Of a DNA stretch of 64,000 nucleotides, positions 45,323-56,169 are shown piece by piece. The DNA is taken from positions 191,340,501 to 191,404,500 of the forward strand of contig CM075669.1 of assembly GCA_037962975.1 (NCBI GenBank), written 5' to 3'. The DNA comes from Clitoria ternatea. Lineage: Eukaryota > Streptophyta > Magnoliopsida > Fabales > Fabaceae. Both the position numbers and the translations under genes were made by a program. The stretch's first letter is position 1. Each line of letters begins with the position of its first letter. Below the pieces are notes generated by a model. That model ran no database searches and was not told the origin of the DNA. It worked only from the letters and a program-made list of their open reading frames with translations.

Positions 45323-47162
45323 TCAAAAATTTAACCAATCGGCTTTGATCAAATCTCGTACTCTATACTTTAAGGCCATACAATTTTCCGTGGAGTGCCT
45401 GGGTGCCCCAGCATGATAATCACATCGGGCATTTGGGTCATACCCCTTAGGGTAAGGAGGCTCCAAAGGTTTAGCAAGACAAGGGACTGCAAGGGAATTT
45501 TGAATGAGGAGAGGTAGAAGTTCAATATATGTCATGGGAATTGGGTCAAATTGTACAGGGGTATGTTCATTGTTTGATCTTCTTTGGTTTTGGTTTGGAT
45601 TTGGAGGTTGGGACCATTGTTGTAGGGGATGATATGGTGTCGGCTATGGATTTGGTGCTCTGATGATGGGTGGACAGAAATGGGTAGGATAAGGGTTTTG
45701 GTTATAGGCAGTGGCAGCAACATATGGGTATGGCATAGTTTGGAAAGGGGTAGAGCCCTGTGCTATCGACTAGGACTTCCTTTGGTTATAAGAGATAGAG
45801 TTGGTTTCCCCATCTCTTTTCCTTCCCTCCCCTGGCGTCAGTCTTCTTGTAGTGGGTGCCCCAGACGGGCTTCGTGTAATCTTTCCCGTTCTTAGATCAC
45901 TTTTTATTCGTTCTCCAATAAGAACAATATCGGAGAAATTAGATGAAACACTACCAATCATTCTATCGTAAAAAAGTGATTGGAGTGTGTCAATAAACAT
46001 TGTCACTATCTCTTTTTCCAAAAGCGAAGGTTTCACTTGTGCAGCCGTCTCACGCCAGCGCTGTGCATACTCCTTAAATGTCTTATTGTCTTTCTTCACC
46101 ATGTTTTGGAGCTGAATTTTATAGGCGCTATGTCTAGGTTATACTTGTACTGCTTTAGAAAGGCATCCGCCAAGTCCTTCCAATAACGAATATGAGTTCG
46201 CTCCAAATGGGTGTACCGAGTGAGTGCAGCCCCAGCTAGGCTGTCTTGAAAGCAGTGTATTAACAGCTTGTCATCAGAGACATAGGAAGCCATTTTTCGA
46301 CAGTACATTGTGAGATGATTTCGAGGGCAGGTCATTCCTCGATACTTGTCGAAATCTGGCATTGTGAATTTTGGTGGGATGATAACATCCAGAACCAGGT
46401 AGAGTTCAGAAGCATCTGTTAAACCAAGGCCTTCCACACCTTCCACAATCCATAATTGCTCCTCTAGGATTTCCATCTTCCCTTTTTGTTGAGAAGTTAT
46501 GGCTGCGCTAACATCAATAACCGGGTTTATCATTTGAGTTACACCTTGTGGGTTAATGGCATAAGAGTTCATATACCCATACGGGTAACCGTAATATGGG
46601 TAAAAAGGTGTCGTCAAATGAGCTTGGTTCATCAGGCTTGTGTTTAGCGCAGGACCCTGTGGTTGGGCTGTCACTTAAGCGATATGGACCGGCTGGGCCG
46701 TTTGGGTTTTTTGAGTTTGGGTGGTTTGAAGACCTAGGGCTTGATTGACTGGTGGAATGGTCAATTGGGTAGGGTTTGGAACTTGGGGATTTTCCAGTTG
46801 TGGGGTATTGCCATCTTGGGGGTTAGTGAACAGAGGAGAGAAATATCCCGGAGGTAAGCCATATTGTGGAAAGGGTACAGGGTTACCGTCTGGGCCAATG
46901 AAAGTGTGTGGTGGCGCATAACCATATGGCAGGTCGCGAGGCTTGGTGTGAGGGTCAGCAACTTGATTGGGGTTTTCGGTATTAATGATGAGGGGAACTG
47001 GTGTGGGATTTTCAGCTTGGGTAGGTGGTTGTTCTTTATTCCCTGCAGAAGAGCCCCCTTCTGTGATCCTCTTTTCTAGGAGCCTTGTCAGTTCCCTACT
47101 TGCTCTCTTAGCTGGTTAACCTCATTCTTGAGGTTTTCATTTGTTTGTTCTGTTTCAGCCAT
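45323..47162 (-). pseudogene. Ogre Gag (C2)
   Basis: I place the start at the ATG at 47162 (MAETEQTNENL), a Gln/Glu-rich helical beginning, followed by a Pro/Gln/Tyr-rich stretch to about 46600. The capsid lies in 46096-46500 (MPDFDKYRGMTCPRNHLTMY, ALTRYTHLERTHIRYWKDLA) and continues after a frameshift near 46100 (FKEYAQRWRETAAQV, MIGSVSSNFSDIVLIGERI). The nucleocapsid has the variant knuckle CDYHAGAPRHSTENC, with His in place of the second Cys. An in-frame TGA at 45323-45325 ends the frame. Element D has a TGA at the identical codon. Confidence 0.87.
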
Positions 47163-47445
47163 GAGCCTTTTCTGTAGTCGGATTTCGTAAGGATGTGTCC
47201 CCGTGATGCCTTTGGAAATAAATGAGGATTTGTTAAAAGTAATAAATAAAACAAAATAGCAAAGAATAAAAAGATATGTGGAGCCATTGCGGAACTTAGT
47301 GAGTATCTTTTGACCGTTCCTCGGAACGTCACGTTCAAAAGTACTAAGCAACAAAGGAAAATTAACATGGGACAATTGTGGTAACGGAAGAATTCTGAAA
47401 TTCATAAAACTTATCACTGCCATAGGCATTTGTTACAAAAGTAAA
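47163..47445 (-). other. Spacer between ORF1 and gag (C2) with conserved palindrome
   Basis: This is non-coding but closely similar to 58087-58407 of element D. The best-conserved part surrounds gaacgtcacgttc (47324-47336), a perfect inverted repeat with 6-bp arms and one central base. Confidence 0.65.
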
Positions 47446-49384
47446 TCATCCATTCCTAGCTTGGGCGATTATAACCCTCATCTTATGAATCTTCTCATTA
47501 CAATAATTAAAGAAAGTCATAATTTCTTCGGGGGTAGTAAGAGGGTTCACCATTCCTTCAACCTTCTTTAGCAGGGGTGGGATGTCTTCTAATGCCCCAT
47601 TGGCCAGATATGCTAGATTAGCGAAGCACTGTATCCATGAATGGATGATTTCATCCTGTCATGTCACTTCGGCTCTCATGTTTTGCATTGCCTCATGACA
47701 CCTTTGTTCAATTTTTGTTGTGTGTTGTCGCTCGCTGTTAACCTCCTACTGGTAAGCTTCAATTGTATCATTTAGTTGCTGCTCCATTCTATTAATTTGC
47801 AACTATAGAAGTTCCTTTTGCATTAAGGCATCCTGTTCATCTTCCTTGGCTTTGACCAACATCTTTTTTAAAAGTCGCTTGTCTTCCAACATGGCATCCC
47901 TCTGTCTGTTTTTTTGCCTTAGCTGTGAGTTAGCTGATCAAAGGCACTGATCCTTTTTTCTCATGTGTTCCTTTTTGGCCTTTTGCTTTTTACCAAAATT
48001 CTCAATAGCTTGCTTATTTTCTTGACTTTCTCTCTTGTGAAGGGCGCAATCCTGCTGAGATTTCAACAATTCATCCTCCAACTTCTTGTTTTTGGCTGTT
48101 AACTCCCCGATCTTAGCCTTCATTGCTTTGGTCTCCTCGTCGTCAAAGGTGGGTACGAGAGTATGTGTGCTTATTGGGAGATAGGAAGGACTCTTGAATG
48201 GTAAATTGATAATAGATACTCTGTTAAGGACCCATTGGTAGTATTTTTCACTCACGGCATGACTTCTGACACCCAACTCTTTTCCTTCCTTAAGAACTTT
48301 TTTCCATGCTCCTTCTATGCCTCGAATTACTAAAGTGTAATCTCCTTAGGAATAGTAGAAGACAAAAGGGGTCAATGATCCTTCTTTGAGTGGACTCAGA
48401 ATAGGATAAGCTAGTTGGCGCTTAGCTATGACAGGATTGTAATTAATGCATCCCTGGGTACCCATGAGAGGAACATTTGGGTAGCTTCCACAATGATAGA
48501 TGATTGCCTCAACTTTTAGCCATTCGGGGTACCATCTTACTTTCTCAACAATGAGCCCAACTAAAGATTGGCCCACTCACGTCCAGTTTTTGTTCCCAGT
48601 TGGCATAACTTCAAGTCAGAAATAGGGCATTCGACTTTACTTATTAGTTTGAAAACATGGGATGTGAGCCACACATATAATGCAGGTAGACAACAAAGGA
48701 TCCTCTTTCCACCTTGGGTATGGCAAAAGTCCATAGTGTAGTAGATATTTGCCAAAACAGCAGTAACAGGGTTCTTTAGTCGGAGCTTACGAGCAAGGAA
48801 GACATTAATGGCATCATAGTCCATGTAGTTATCAATGTTGGGGAACAAAACCCACCATAAATCGTGACTGCTAAGGCATCCATGAAGGCTTCCCACTCTT
48901 CTCTTTTGGCCAAAATATACATATGCTTCTCGAAATATTCTTGAGTGAATCCTGGGGTCTGATTTCTGTCTAGTTGCGCCTTTCTTAACACTTCTGGATC
49001 AATCTTCAGGATATTGGCGATGGAAAAGATATTTGCATGATGCTCTAGAGGACGATAAGGCCTTTGTCCTCCCAAGCACACCCCCAGAATTTGTTCAAAT
49101 TCTTCTACCGACGGAGCTAACTGAAAATCCCAGAATGTGAAACATCGGAGAGGCGGGTCATAGAACTGAGCCAAAGCGGTGATTGCTTCGACTTGTACTT
49201 CTACTTTGAGTAATTTCAAAATCTTCCCATACTTTCTTGAGAATGTCATCTTTTAAGTCAAATTCATTTTCTTTCCCAAAGCTTGTAGACTAGCAGTATC
49301 TATTTTCCTTGCCTTGATATGTAGCAACTTCCTCAACTCGACTACTTTCGTACCACAACCATCTGATCCCATGTTAATTTCCAT
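47446..49384 (-). pseudogene. Ogre ORF1 (C2)
   Basis: This is the extra ORF upstream of gag that defines Ogre elements; its function is unknown. I place the start at ATG 49384, because element D begins the same way (MEINMGS). The N-terminal half is globular and aromatic-rich (CFTFWDFQLAPSVEEFEQIL, FCHTQGGKRILCCLPALYVW, GTQGCINYNPVIAKRQLAYP) and reminiscent of the plant mobile domain, which is my inference. The C-terminal half is a predicted coiled coil (KAKIGELTAKNKKLEDELL). Open pieces are 48776-49249, 48561-48896, 48346-48576 and 47938-48276, broken by stops and at least one 1-bp indel. Confidence 0.85.
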
Positions 49385-50446
49385 GTTTTTTCTTAAAGGT
49401 ACTTACCAAGCTCCGAATAGCTTCCTTCAATAACAAAAGGAGAGAGAAAATCAGTCAATGGAATTTAACATGTTTCATGAGTCGTTACTCCTCTCGTAAC
49501 TTACTTTGAAAATATTTTTATACCCGGGGAAATAACAGCTAAAGAAACTTATGACAAAACTGAGAGTAATGTGGGTTACATGTATTCCAATCATTGTCAA
49601 TGTTTTCTTTGATTTTTTTATTTTTTTATATTTTCATTTTTTTGATTCTTTTGAACTTTTTGATTTTTTTTGACGATTTGGAAAAATCTGTAACCCAAGA
49701 CCCACAAAACTTAAGTAAAAGTGCACAAAAGGAGAGGACTGCTTGCCCGTTAAAGGATTACTAATTTAAAAAGTGTTATTTTTGGAAAGAAGCAATCCGT
49801 TCGACGGGAAAGTGGTCCACCAATTTGGATTAAAAGGGGAAATGAGAATGAGAGAAGGTAAAGGGGAAGTTTGCCCCTTTGTGCCCTAAGTTGGTTTTAT
49901 CTGAAGGCCTCCTACTGGTTTTAAGGTTTATTTAACAGTGATATCTCACATTAGGTGGCTTATACTAAATTTCTAAAGATCACTAGAGCCAATATCCTAC
50001 TCATGATGTTGACCACAACAGTAGGAAGTCTACTAGGTGTGGGCATCATGAATAAGTCAAACTCTAGCTAAGGTTCTGATGATAGCCAGACAGGAAGTAC
50101 ATCTCAAATGACACTGCTATCAACCTCCCCTAATCTTAAGCTTCACTTGGACCCGAGTATAGGGCCCCACTCATAAGTGTGTGCAAATTATGAGTATAGT
50201 GTGTGAAGGAGCATTCAATACCTGTACCTTACCCATCCTGCACAGAGAACAAACACAGAATAACAAAGTAAAGTCGTCTACCCTAGGGTTCAACAACACA
50301 CAAACAATAACAGAAAATAAATAACAAAATATAAATAAAGCAAAAATTACATATAAACATTGACAAAAAAATAAAATAAAGAAGTTAAATAATTAACAGG
50401 CTATTTTAAAACATGTGCTATCAACTTGGTTGGCTTAACTCTCTAG
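49385..50446 (-). other. Ogre leader between primer-binding site and ORF1 (C2)
   Basis: About 1.06 kb of untranslated leader, alignable by eye with 55087-56169 of element D (shared phrases around tagactt-cctactgt and ctcccctaatctta, in opposite orientation). It contains T-rich and A-rich runs near 49605-49680. No ORF is recognisable. Confidence 0.7.
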
Positions 50447-50465
50447 GTCCCTAGTGTAATCGCCA
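50447..50465 (-). other. Ogre primer-binding site (C2)
   Basis: The minus strand reads TGGCGATTACACTAGGGAC, two bases inside the LTR end. Element D has TGGCAACTACACTGGGGAC in the same place. The TGG start pairs with a tRNA CCA end. Ogre elements are known to use a tRNA-Arg primer with a similar sequence, and I infer the same here. Confidence 0.8.
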
Positions 50466-50467
50466 TC

Positions 50468-52491
50468 TGTCGCGACCGGGATCGCGGCGGGATGGCCGAC
50501 CCTTAAAAATAAAACGAGTTTCAAAATCTTTTCGAAAAGAAAACAGGAAGTCGCCACCAATATTTTTTAAAGAGTAAAATATCGGGAAAACCTCTTTTAA
50601 AGAACTAGTTATAAAAATGAAATTCTAAGTTCGAGAGTCGAATTACAGGTGAGGAAGGTATTAGCACCTCACAACTGTCCATTATAAAACGGTTACCTCA
50701 AATTGATAGCACGCATTATAAGTAGCCTAGAAATTATATTAACGTCTTTAAAAATAAACAAACAAAATAGACGAGAGAGCTTGAAATAAAATCAATAGGA
50801 CGTCTCGTCCAAAAAAATTTTAAATCAAACAATTTAACTAAATAGTTACAGTAAGATCCCAAGCAGCAACAGTAAAAAACTTGACGGAATAGTGACAGTA
50901 AGAAACTAGACATAACAGTGACGGTAAGAAACGACAAAGCAACGAGATAAAAAACTTGACAAAATAATGATAGTAAGAAAAAGTAAAAACAGAGTGAGAG
51001 TAAAGGTTAACGAGACATCCGGTCTAAATTAACCTTAATTTATACATAAAATTTAAAGATTAAAATAAAAATTAAATGAGACAGACTAAAATAAAGTTGA
51101 TTAACAAAATGAAGATTAACAGGACGTCTCACCCAAATTAACCTCATTTTAAGAAATACTATTTTAAATAAAATATTGAAAACATGAGATTAACAAGACG
51201 TCAGTCTAAATTAACCTCATTTTTAAGAAAATACTATGTTAAATAAAATATTGAAAACACGAGGTTAACAAGACGTCTCGTCTAAATTAACCTCATTTTT
51301 TAAGAAATTACTATTTTAATAAAATATTGAAAACATGAGATTAACAAGACGTCTCATCTAAATTAACCTCCTTAGCACAATATGGTTTTAGAATGTTAAA
51401 AATAAAATAAAATTAATCAAGATAATAACAGAGACATGGAAATTAATAACGAGAAAGTGGGCCCGACAGGAATTATTCCCGCTCCTACGTATTCTCAAGT
51501 GTATTGAGAAATCAGGGTCACGTAGTTCTAGGAATTAATTTCGAAATGATACTAAAATATTTAAAATTGTATTTAAAATTATTTTTAATTGACTTAAATT
51601 TTAAAAATTCATAGGGAATGAGGAATACAAGGCGAAGTAATTCGCACGTGTATAAACCTTCAAGATCTTATTAAGCTGATGTAGGCAAAAGTAATTCTGC
51701 AAGACATTGCTTATAAGATTTTGATTTAGTATAAAAGATTATTTATTTTCATAAAAAGAATGTTTAGATTTTTATATATTTTTACTATTAAATTTAACAC
51801 AAAAGAACATTTATTTTTATTATAAAAGGAATTTTTAAATTCTATTTTTTTAATCTTATATAAATAAAGAATTTATTTTTTATTTTATAAAGGATATTTA
51901 GATTTTAAATTTTTCATCATAAAAAAGGCTATTAGTTGTTATTTTTATTAAAGTTTTAAATATAAAGAACAATACAAATTCCAAAGTGGTAAATAGTTAT
52001 ATGAAATAAATAAATGAATAAAATAAATTAAATAAAAATCAGAAGATAAAAAGAGAAAAAAAACTTATAAGAATGGACCTCACTATTTGAGGCCCAAAAG
52101 AAAACCTAATATTAAAACAAAAGAAAGAAAAGAAGAGAAGAGAAAGAGAACAGGGGAAGGGGTCTGTAAAGTGAGATAGAATGAGTTAGAGAGAGAGAAT
52201 GGGAGACCTTGAGTGAGAGAGTGAAATAGAGAAAGAGTGAGAGAGAGGGTGTTGGAGGGGGAGAGAGTGAGAGAGTGAGAGAGAGAAATCGAAATATAGG
52301 GGAAGGAGAGTGAGATTGACGGAGAGGGAGAGAGATGCATTGAGAGAGAGAGTGAAGGAGACCGGGAGAGAGTGTGAGATATAGAGGGAGAGATACCAAA
52401 GAGTGTTGGAGAGTGTTCTCCTCTTCTTGCTATGGCCCCCCTTTTTTGTGCTTTTGATTTCTGACTTCTTCTATTTTTGAAAAATTCTAGT
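50468..52491 (-). repeat. Ogre C2 5' LTR, outer U3 missing (2,024 bp)
   Basis: The inner end tgtcgcgacc at 50468 abuts the primer-binding region. Homology with the 3' LTR runs to attctagt at 52491 and stops there, leaving out about 590 bp of U3 that the 3' LTR still has (39482-40068). Element D begins at the next base. It carries the tandem repeat at 51005-51370 and a shortened GA-rich tract at 52115-52400. Confidence 0.9.
51005..51370. repeat. LTR-internal tandem repeat, C2 5' LTR
   Basis: Same family of 75-90-bp units as in the 3' LTR, with gacgtctcgtctaaattaac cores. One unit has the shortened form gacgtcagtctaaa. Confidence 0.75.
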
Positions 52492-52989
52492 TGTGAACAC
52501 CATCAGCTCCCTCCAATCTCCTAAGCAATGGTTATTAAAATAAAATAACCCATCCCCCATCTCGCACGCCTAAGGCCCCATCCTCCAACAACAAACTTCA
52601 TTCCCAATAACCATGGGATGGTCTGAAGAGGAACATGGAAGAATTCAAAAAATACCATTTATAAAAAATAATAACGCCCATCAACAGCCCAGGGGATAAA
52701 ACAAGAGCAGATTTTCATCCTTGGGGTCGATTTTTTTTTCATGAATTCAAAATCAGAGAACCAACAAACAGAGAGACTCAATCTCATCTGAATCCTCATC
52801 ATAAACTAAAAAACTCAACAACCACAAACATCAAAAGACCACTCTTCTCTGAAAATTCAAAAATTCACCTCCTCTTTTCTTTCTATCCATAACCACACAC
52901 AACAACACCATTTCAAACTCAAAAAACAATAACCACTAAAGACAAAAAGCAGAGGCCACAAAAAAAATAGCAAAACAAGAGGGAAAAAA

Positions 52990-53335
52990 TAAGAGCCACC
53001 ACTGTTAGAGCTCCGAATCCGCCACCCGCCTCAGCACGACGACCGCCACCTCAGATTCGACCGGAGCACCCCAAACTCCGGCGCCTTGAAACAGGCCCGA
53101 CCGCGGCGGATCTCAGCGTCCCCAGAGCTTGCAGTACCGACGTCGACCTCCTCAGCCTCCGCTCGCCCCGACGCCAGCTTCCTCTCCCTCCGTTCTCCCT
53201 CTCCGTTGGTGCCGTCTCCCTCTCCCTCTCTTGCACTCTTCTCTGTCTCTATTTACCACTCCCTCTCTCACTCCCCTATTCCCTCTACTACCGCCCCCCT
53301 TTCTATTTCTCATTCCCTCTCTTTTCTTTTTCTTT
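52990..53335 (+). other. GC-rich then CT-rich block in U3 of Ogre D
   Basis: Within otherwise AT-rich DNA, 53005-53175 is rich in CCG and CGC words (gccacccgcctcagcacgac and similar) and passes into a CT-rich run to 53335. The CT-rich part corresponds in place to the GA-rich tract of family C on the other strand; the GC-rich part has no counterpart there. ORFs over it are Ser/Pro-rich and I do not regard them as genes. It could be promoter or 5'-leader DNA picked up from the host, but that is speculation. Confidence 0.5.
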
Positions 53336-54297
53336 ACTAGAATTTAGGTTTTTTTGTTTGGGCCTCAAATAGTAAGGCCCATTACCATAACTCCCCCCTT
53401 TTTTTTGGGTTCTGGGCCCTTAAGGCCCGGTTCATTTATCATTATTATTATTTCCAAATATTAAAAATAAGTTTTTTCTTTAAATAAATAAAATAATCTA
53501 AATACCTCTTGAAAATGCACAAATAAATTTTAGGCCATACTAGAAGTGGAGAATCTTAAATTTTAAGGTATAGTACTTATGAAGTAGATAAACAACATTA
53601 AATATATATATTTATTTTCTCTTAGAATGAATGAAGGGTCCTTTTAAAAGGAAAAATAAAATATTAGAGTTAGATATCTCCTTGTGATAAATCCAAAAAT
53701 AGGAATTTTAAAAAATTCAAATATCTTTCCTAAAATAACAATAAAGGGTTTCTTTAATTTGTGATAAGCTTTAAAAATAAAACAGATTATAATCTAAATA
53801 TTTTTTTTATAAAGTGAAAATCAAATCAAATCAAATCAAAATATCTTTTCTAAAGTAAGGGTACAATCAGTTTCTAATGAACTTTAAAAATAAGGTTCTA
53901 TAAAAATGTATCTTTTACAAAAATAAATAATCTTTATTCCAAGATCTTATAAGCGATGTCGTGCGAGATTACTTTTGCCTACATTTGCGACATAAGACTT
54001 TGAAAGTTTATGCACGTGCGAATTACTTCGCCTTGTATTTTTCCCTTCCTCATAAACTTCCTTTTATTATTAAAAATCAAATCAATTTAATAACTTTAAA
54101 AATAATTTAAATATTTTTCGAAATTAATTTCCCCTTCAAAGAACTACGTAATCCTGATATCTCAAAAACTTGAGAATACGTAGAAGCAGGAATCAATTCC
54201 TGTCGGGCCCACTTTCTTTTGTTTAATTTCTATGCCTTTGTTATTATCCCAATTTATTTTATCTATTTAATATTTTATTTAAATAGTAATTTGTTTA

Positions 54298-54700
54298 AAA
54301 CGAGGTTAATTTAGACGTGACGTCTTGTTAATCTCACGTTTTTAACATTTCATTTAAAATAGTGATTTCTTTAAAATGAGGTTAATTTAGACGCAACATC
54401 TTGTTAATCTTATATTTTTAATATTTTATTTAAAATAGTATTTTCTTTAAAATGAGGTTAATTTAGACGCGACGTCTTGTTAATATCGTGTTTTTTATAT
54501 TTATTTAAATAGTGTTTTCTTAAGAATAAGGTTAATTTAGACGAGACGTCTTATTGACCTCATATTTTTAATATTTTATTTTAAATAGCGTTTTCTTAAA
54601 AATGAGATTAATTTAGACGAGACGTCTTGTTAATCTCCTATTTTTAATATTTTATTTAAAATAGTATTTCCTTAAAATGAGATTAATTCTTACTGTCACT
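54298..54700. repeat. LTR-internal tandem repeat, Ogre D
   Basis: About five units carrying gaggttaatttagacgagac and gtcttgttaat words, the reverse complement of the family C repeat. The units are about 75-80 bp and more diverged from each other than in C. Confidence 0.75.
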
Positions 54701-55067
54701 GTTTAGTCAAATTTCCTACTGTCACTGTTTGGTCTGTTTTGTATGTTTGTGTCTGCTTTGTTGTTTCTTTCTTTTCCTAAAAGAAGTTAAAAATAATTTA
54801 TGGGCTATTTTGAAGCGCGCGCTATCAATTTGAGGTAACTGTTTTATGACGGACAGTCGTGAGGTGCTAATACCTTCCTCACCTGTAATTCGACTCCCGA
54901 ACTTAGAATTTCACTTTTATGACCAGTGTTTTAACGAAAGGTTTTTCTGGTATTTTTACCTTAAAAAAATATTGATGGTGACTCCCTGTTTTCTTTTCGA
55001 AAGGATTTCGAAACACGTTTTATTTTTCGAGGGTCGGCTGTCCCACCGCGATCCCGATCGCGACAGA

Positions 55068-55086
55068 TGGCAACTACACTGGGGAC
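55068..55086 (+). other. Ogre D primer-binding site
   Basis: TGGCAACTACACTGGGGAC, two bases after the LTR end. It begins with TGG, complementary to a tRNA CCA end, and differs from C2 at four positions. Probably a tRNA-Arg primer, as in known Ogre elements. Confidence 0.82.
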
Positions 55087-56169
55087 TTAGAGAGTCAAGC
55101 CAATCAAATTGATAGCGCATGTTTTTTAAATAGCCTGTTAATTATTTAAGTTCTTCCTTTATTTTATTTTCTGTTAATGTTTGTATGTGGTTTTTGTCTA
55201 TTTATATTTTGTCATTTATATTCTATTAATGTCTGTATGTTGTTGAACCCTAGGGTAGACAACTTTGTTTTGTTGTTCTGTGTTTGTTCTTTATGAAGGA
55301 TGAGTAAGGTAAAGATATTGGACGCCTCTTTCACACACTACACTCGCAATTTGCACACACTTTCGAGTGGGACCCTGTACCCGGGCCCAAATAAAACTTA
55401 AGATTAGGGGAGGTTGGTAGCGGTGTCATTTGGGATGTACTTCCTGTCTGGCTATCGTGAGAACCTCAGCTAGAGTTCGACTTATTCATGATGCCCACAC
55501 CTAGTAGACTTCCTACTGTTGTCGTTAACATCATGAGTAGGATCTTGGCTCTAGTGACCTTTAGACAGTAGTGCAAGCCACCTATTGTGAGGTACCACTG
55601 TTAGATAAATCCTAGAACTGATAGGAGGCCTTCAGAAAAACCCATTTTAGGCTACAAGGGGGTAGACTTTTCCTCTACCTTTCCTCTTTCTCGCTCTCCC
55701 TTTTAATCCAAATTGTTGGACCATTTACCCGTTCAAAGGATTGCTTTTTCCACAAATGAAATTTTTAAACTAGTGATCCTTTGACGAGCAAGTAGTCCTT
55801 TTGTTTTTCACGTTTCATTAAAGTCTTTGGTTCCTGAGTTATGGATTTTCTGTGTCGTCGAAAAAAAAGGGAAAAATAGAAAAATAGAAAAAACAAAACA
55901 TCCAAAAGTAAGAAAAGAGAGTCAAAAAATAAAAAAAAGAAAAAGAAAAGGAAAAAGAGTTGATGACGATCGGAAGGTCCATAACCCATAGGGCTCTCGG
56001 TTTGTCACGAGTGTTGTCAATCGTTACTTCCTAATTATAAAAATGTCTTCCAAAAGTTGCTAAGGGGGTAGCGATTTACGAAACATGTCCTTTACCAATG
56101 ACTAATTTCACTTTCTTTCTGTTCTCCCAAGAAGCTATTCAAAGCTAGGCGAATATCTTTGAGTAAAAT
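55087..56169 (+). other. Ogre D leader
   Basis: About 1.08 kb of untranslated leader upstream of ORF1, including an A-rich run (55860-55960). No ORF of note. It aligns with the C2 leader in inverted orientation. Confidence 0.7.

Larger units (their letters stand above)
37447..52491 (-). mobile_element. Ogre-type element C, copy C2 (both LTRs; integrase deleted)
   Basis: On the minus strand the order is 5' LTR (50468-52491, its outer U3 missing), primer-binding site, leader, ORF1, gag, protease, intron, reverse transcriptase, RNase H, second RNase H, then, after a 2,844-bp deletion, a shortened tandem array, polypurine tract and 3' LTR. ORF1 before gag plus an intron before reverse transcriptase identify Ogre within the Tat lineage. 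The 3' LTR is flanked by atgct (37442-37446). The other half of that target duplication should lie beyond element D, outside the window. Confidence 0.93.
52492..55065 (+). repeat. Ogre D 5' LTR, 2,574 bp
   Basis: Starts tgtgaacaccatc, matching the U3 start of family C (TGTGAACATCATCC on its coding strand), and ends cgatcgcgaca two bases before the primer-binding site. The right part (about 53340-55065) is an inverted counterpart of the C2 5' LTR (50468-52110). The left 0.7-0.85 kb is not alignable with family C by eye. The internal tandem repeat lies at 54298-54700. Confidence 0.9.

Noticed and set aside
53051..53347. Overlapping Ser/Pro-rich and Arg-rich ORFs in a GC-rich block
   Set aside because: They lie inside the LTR of element D, on both strands and in several frames, with low-complexity composition and no recognisable domain.
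54846..55112. 88-codon ORF at the end of the Ogre D LTR
   Set aside because: It crosses the LTR end and primer-binding site, and the corresponding family C sequence does not keep the frame.
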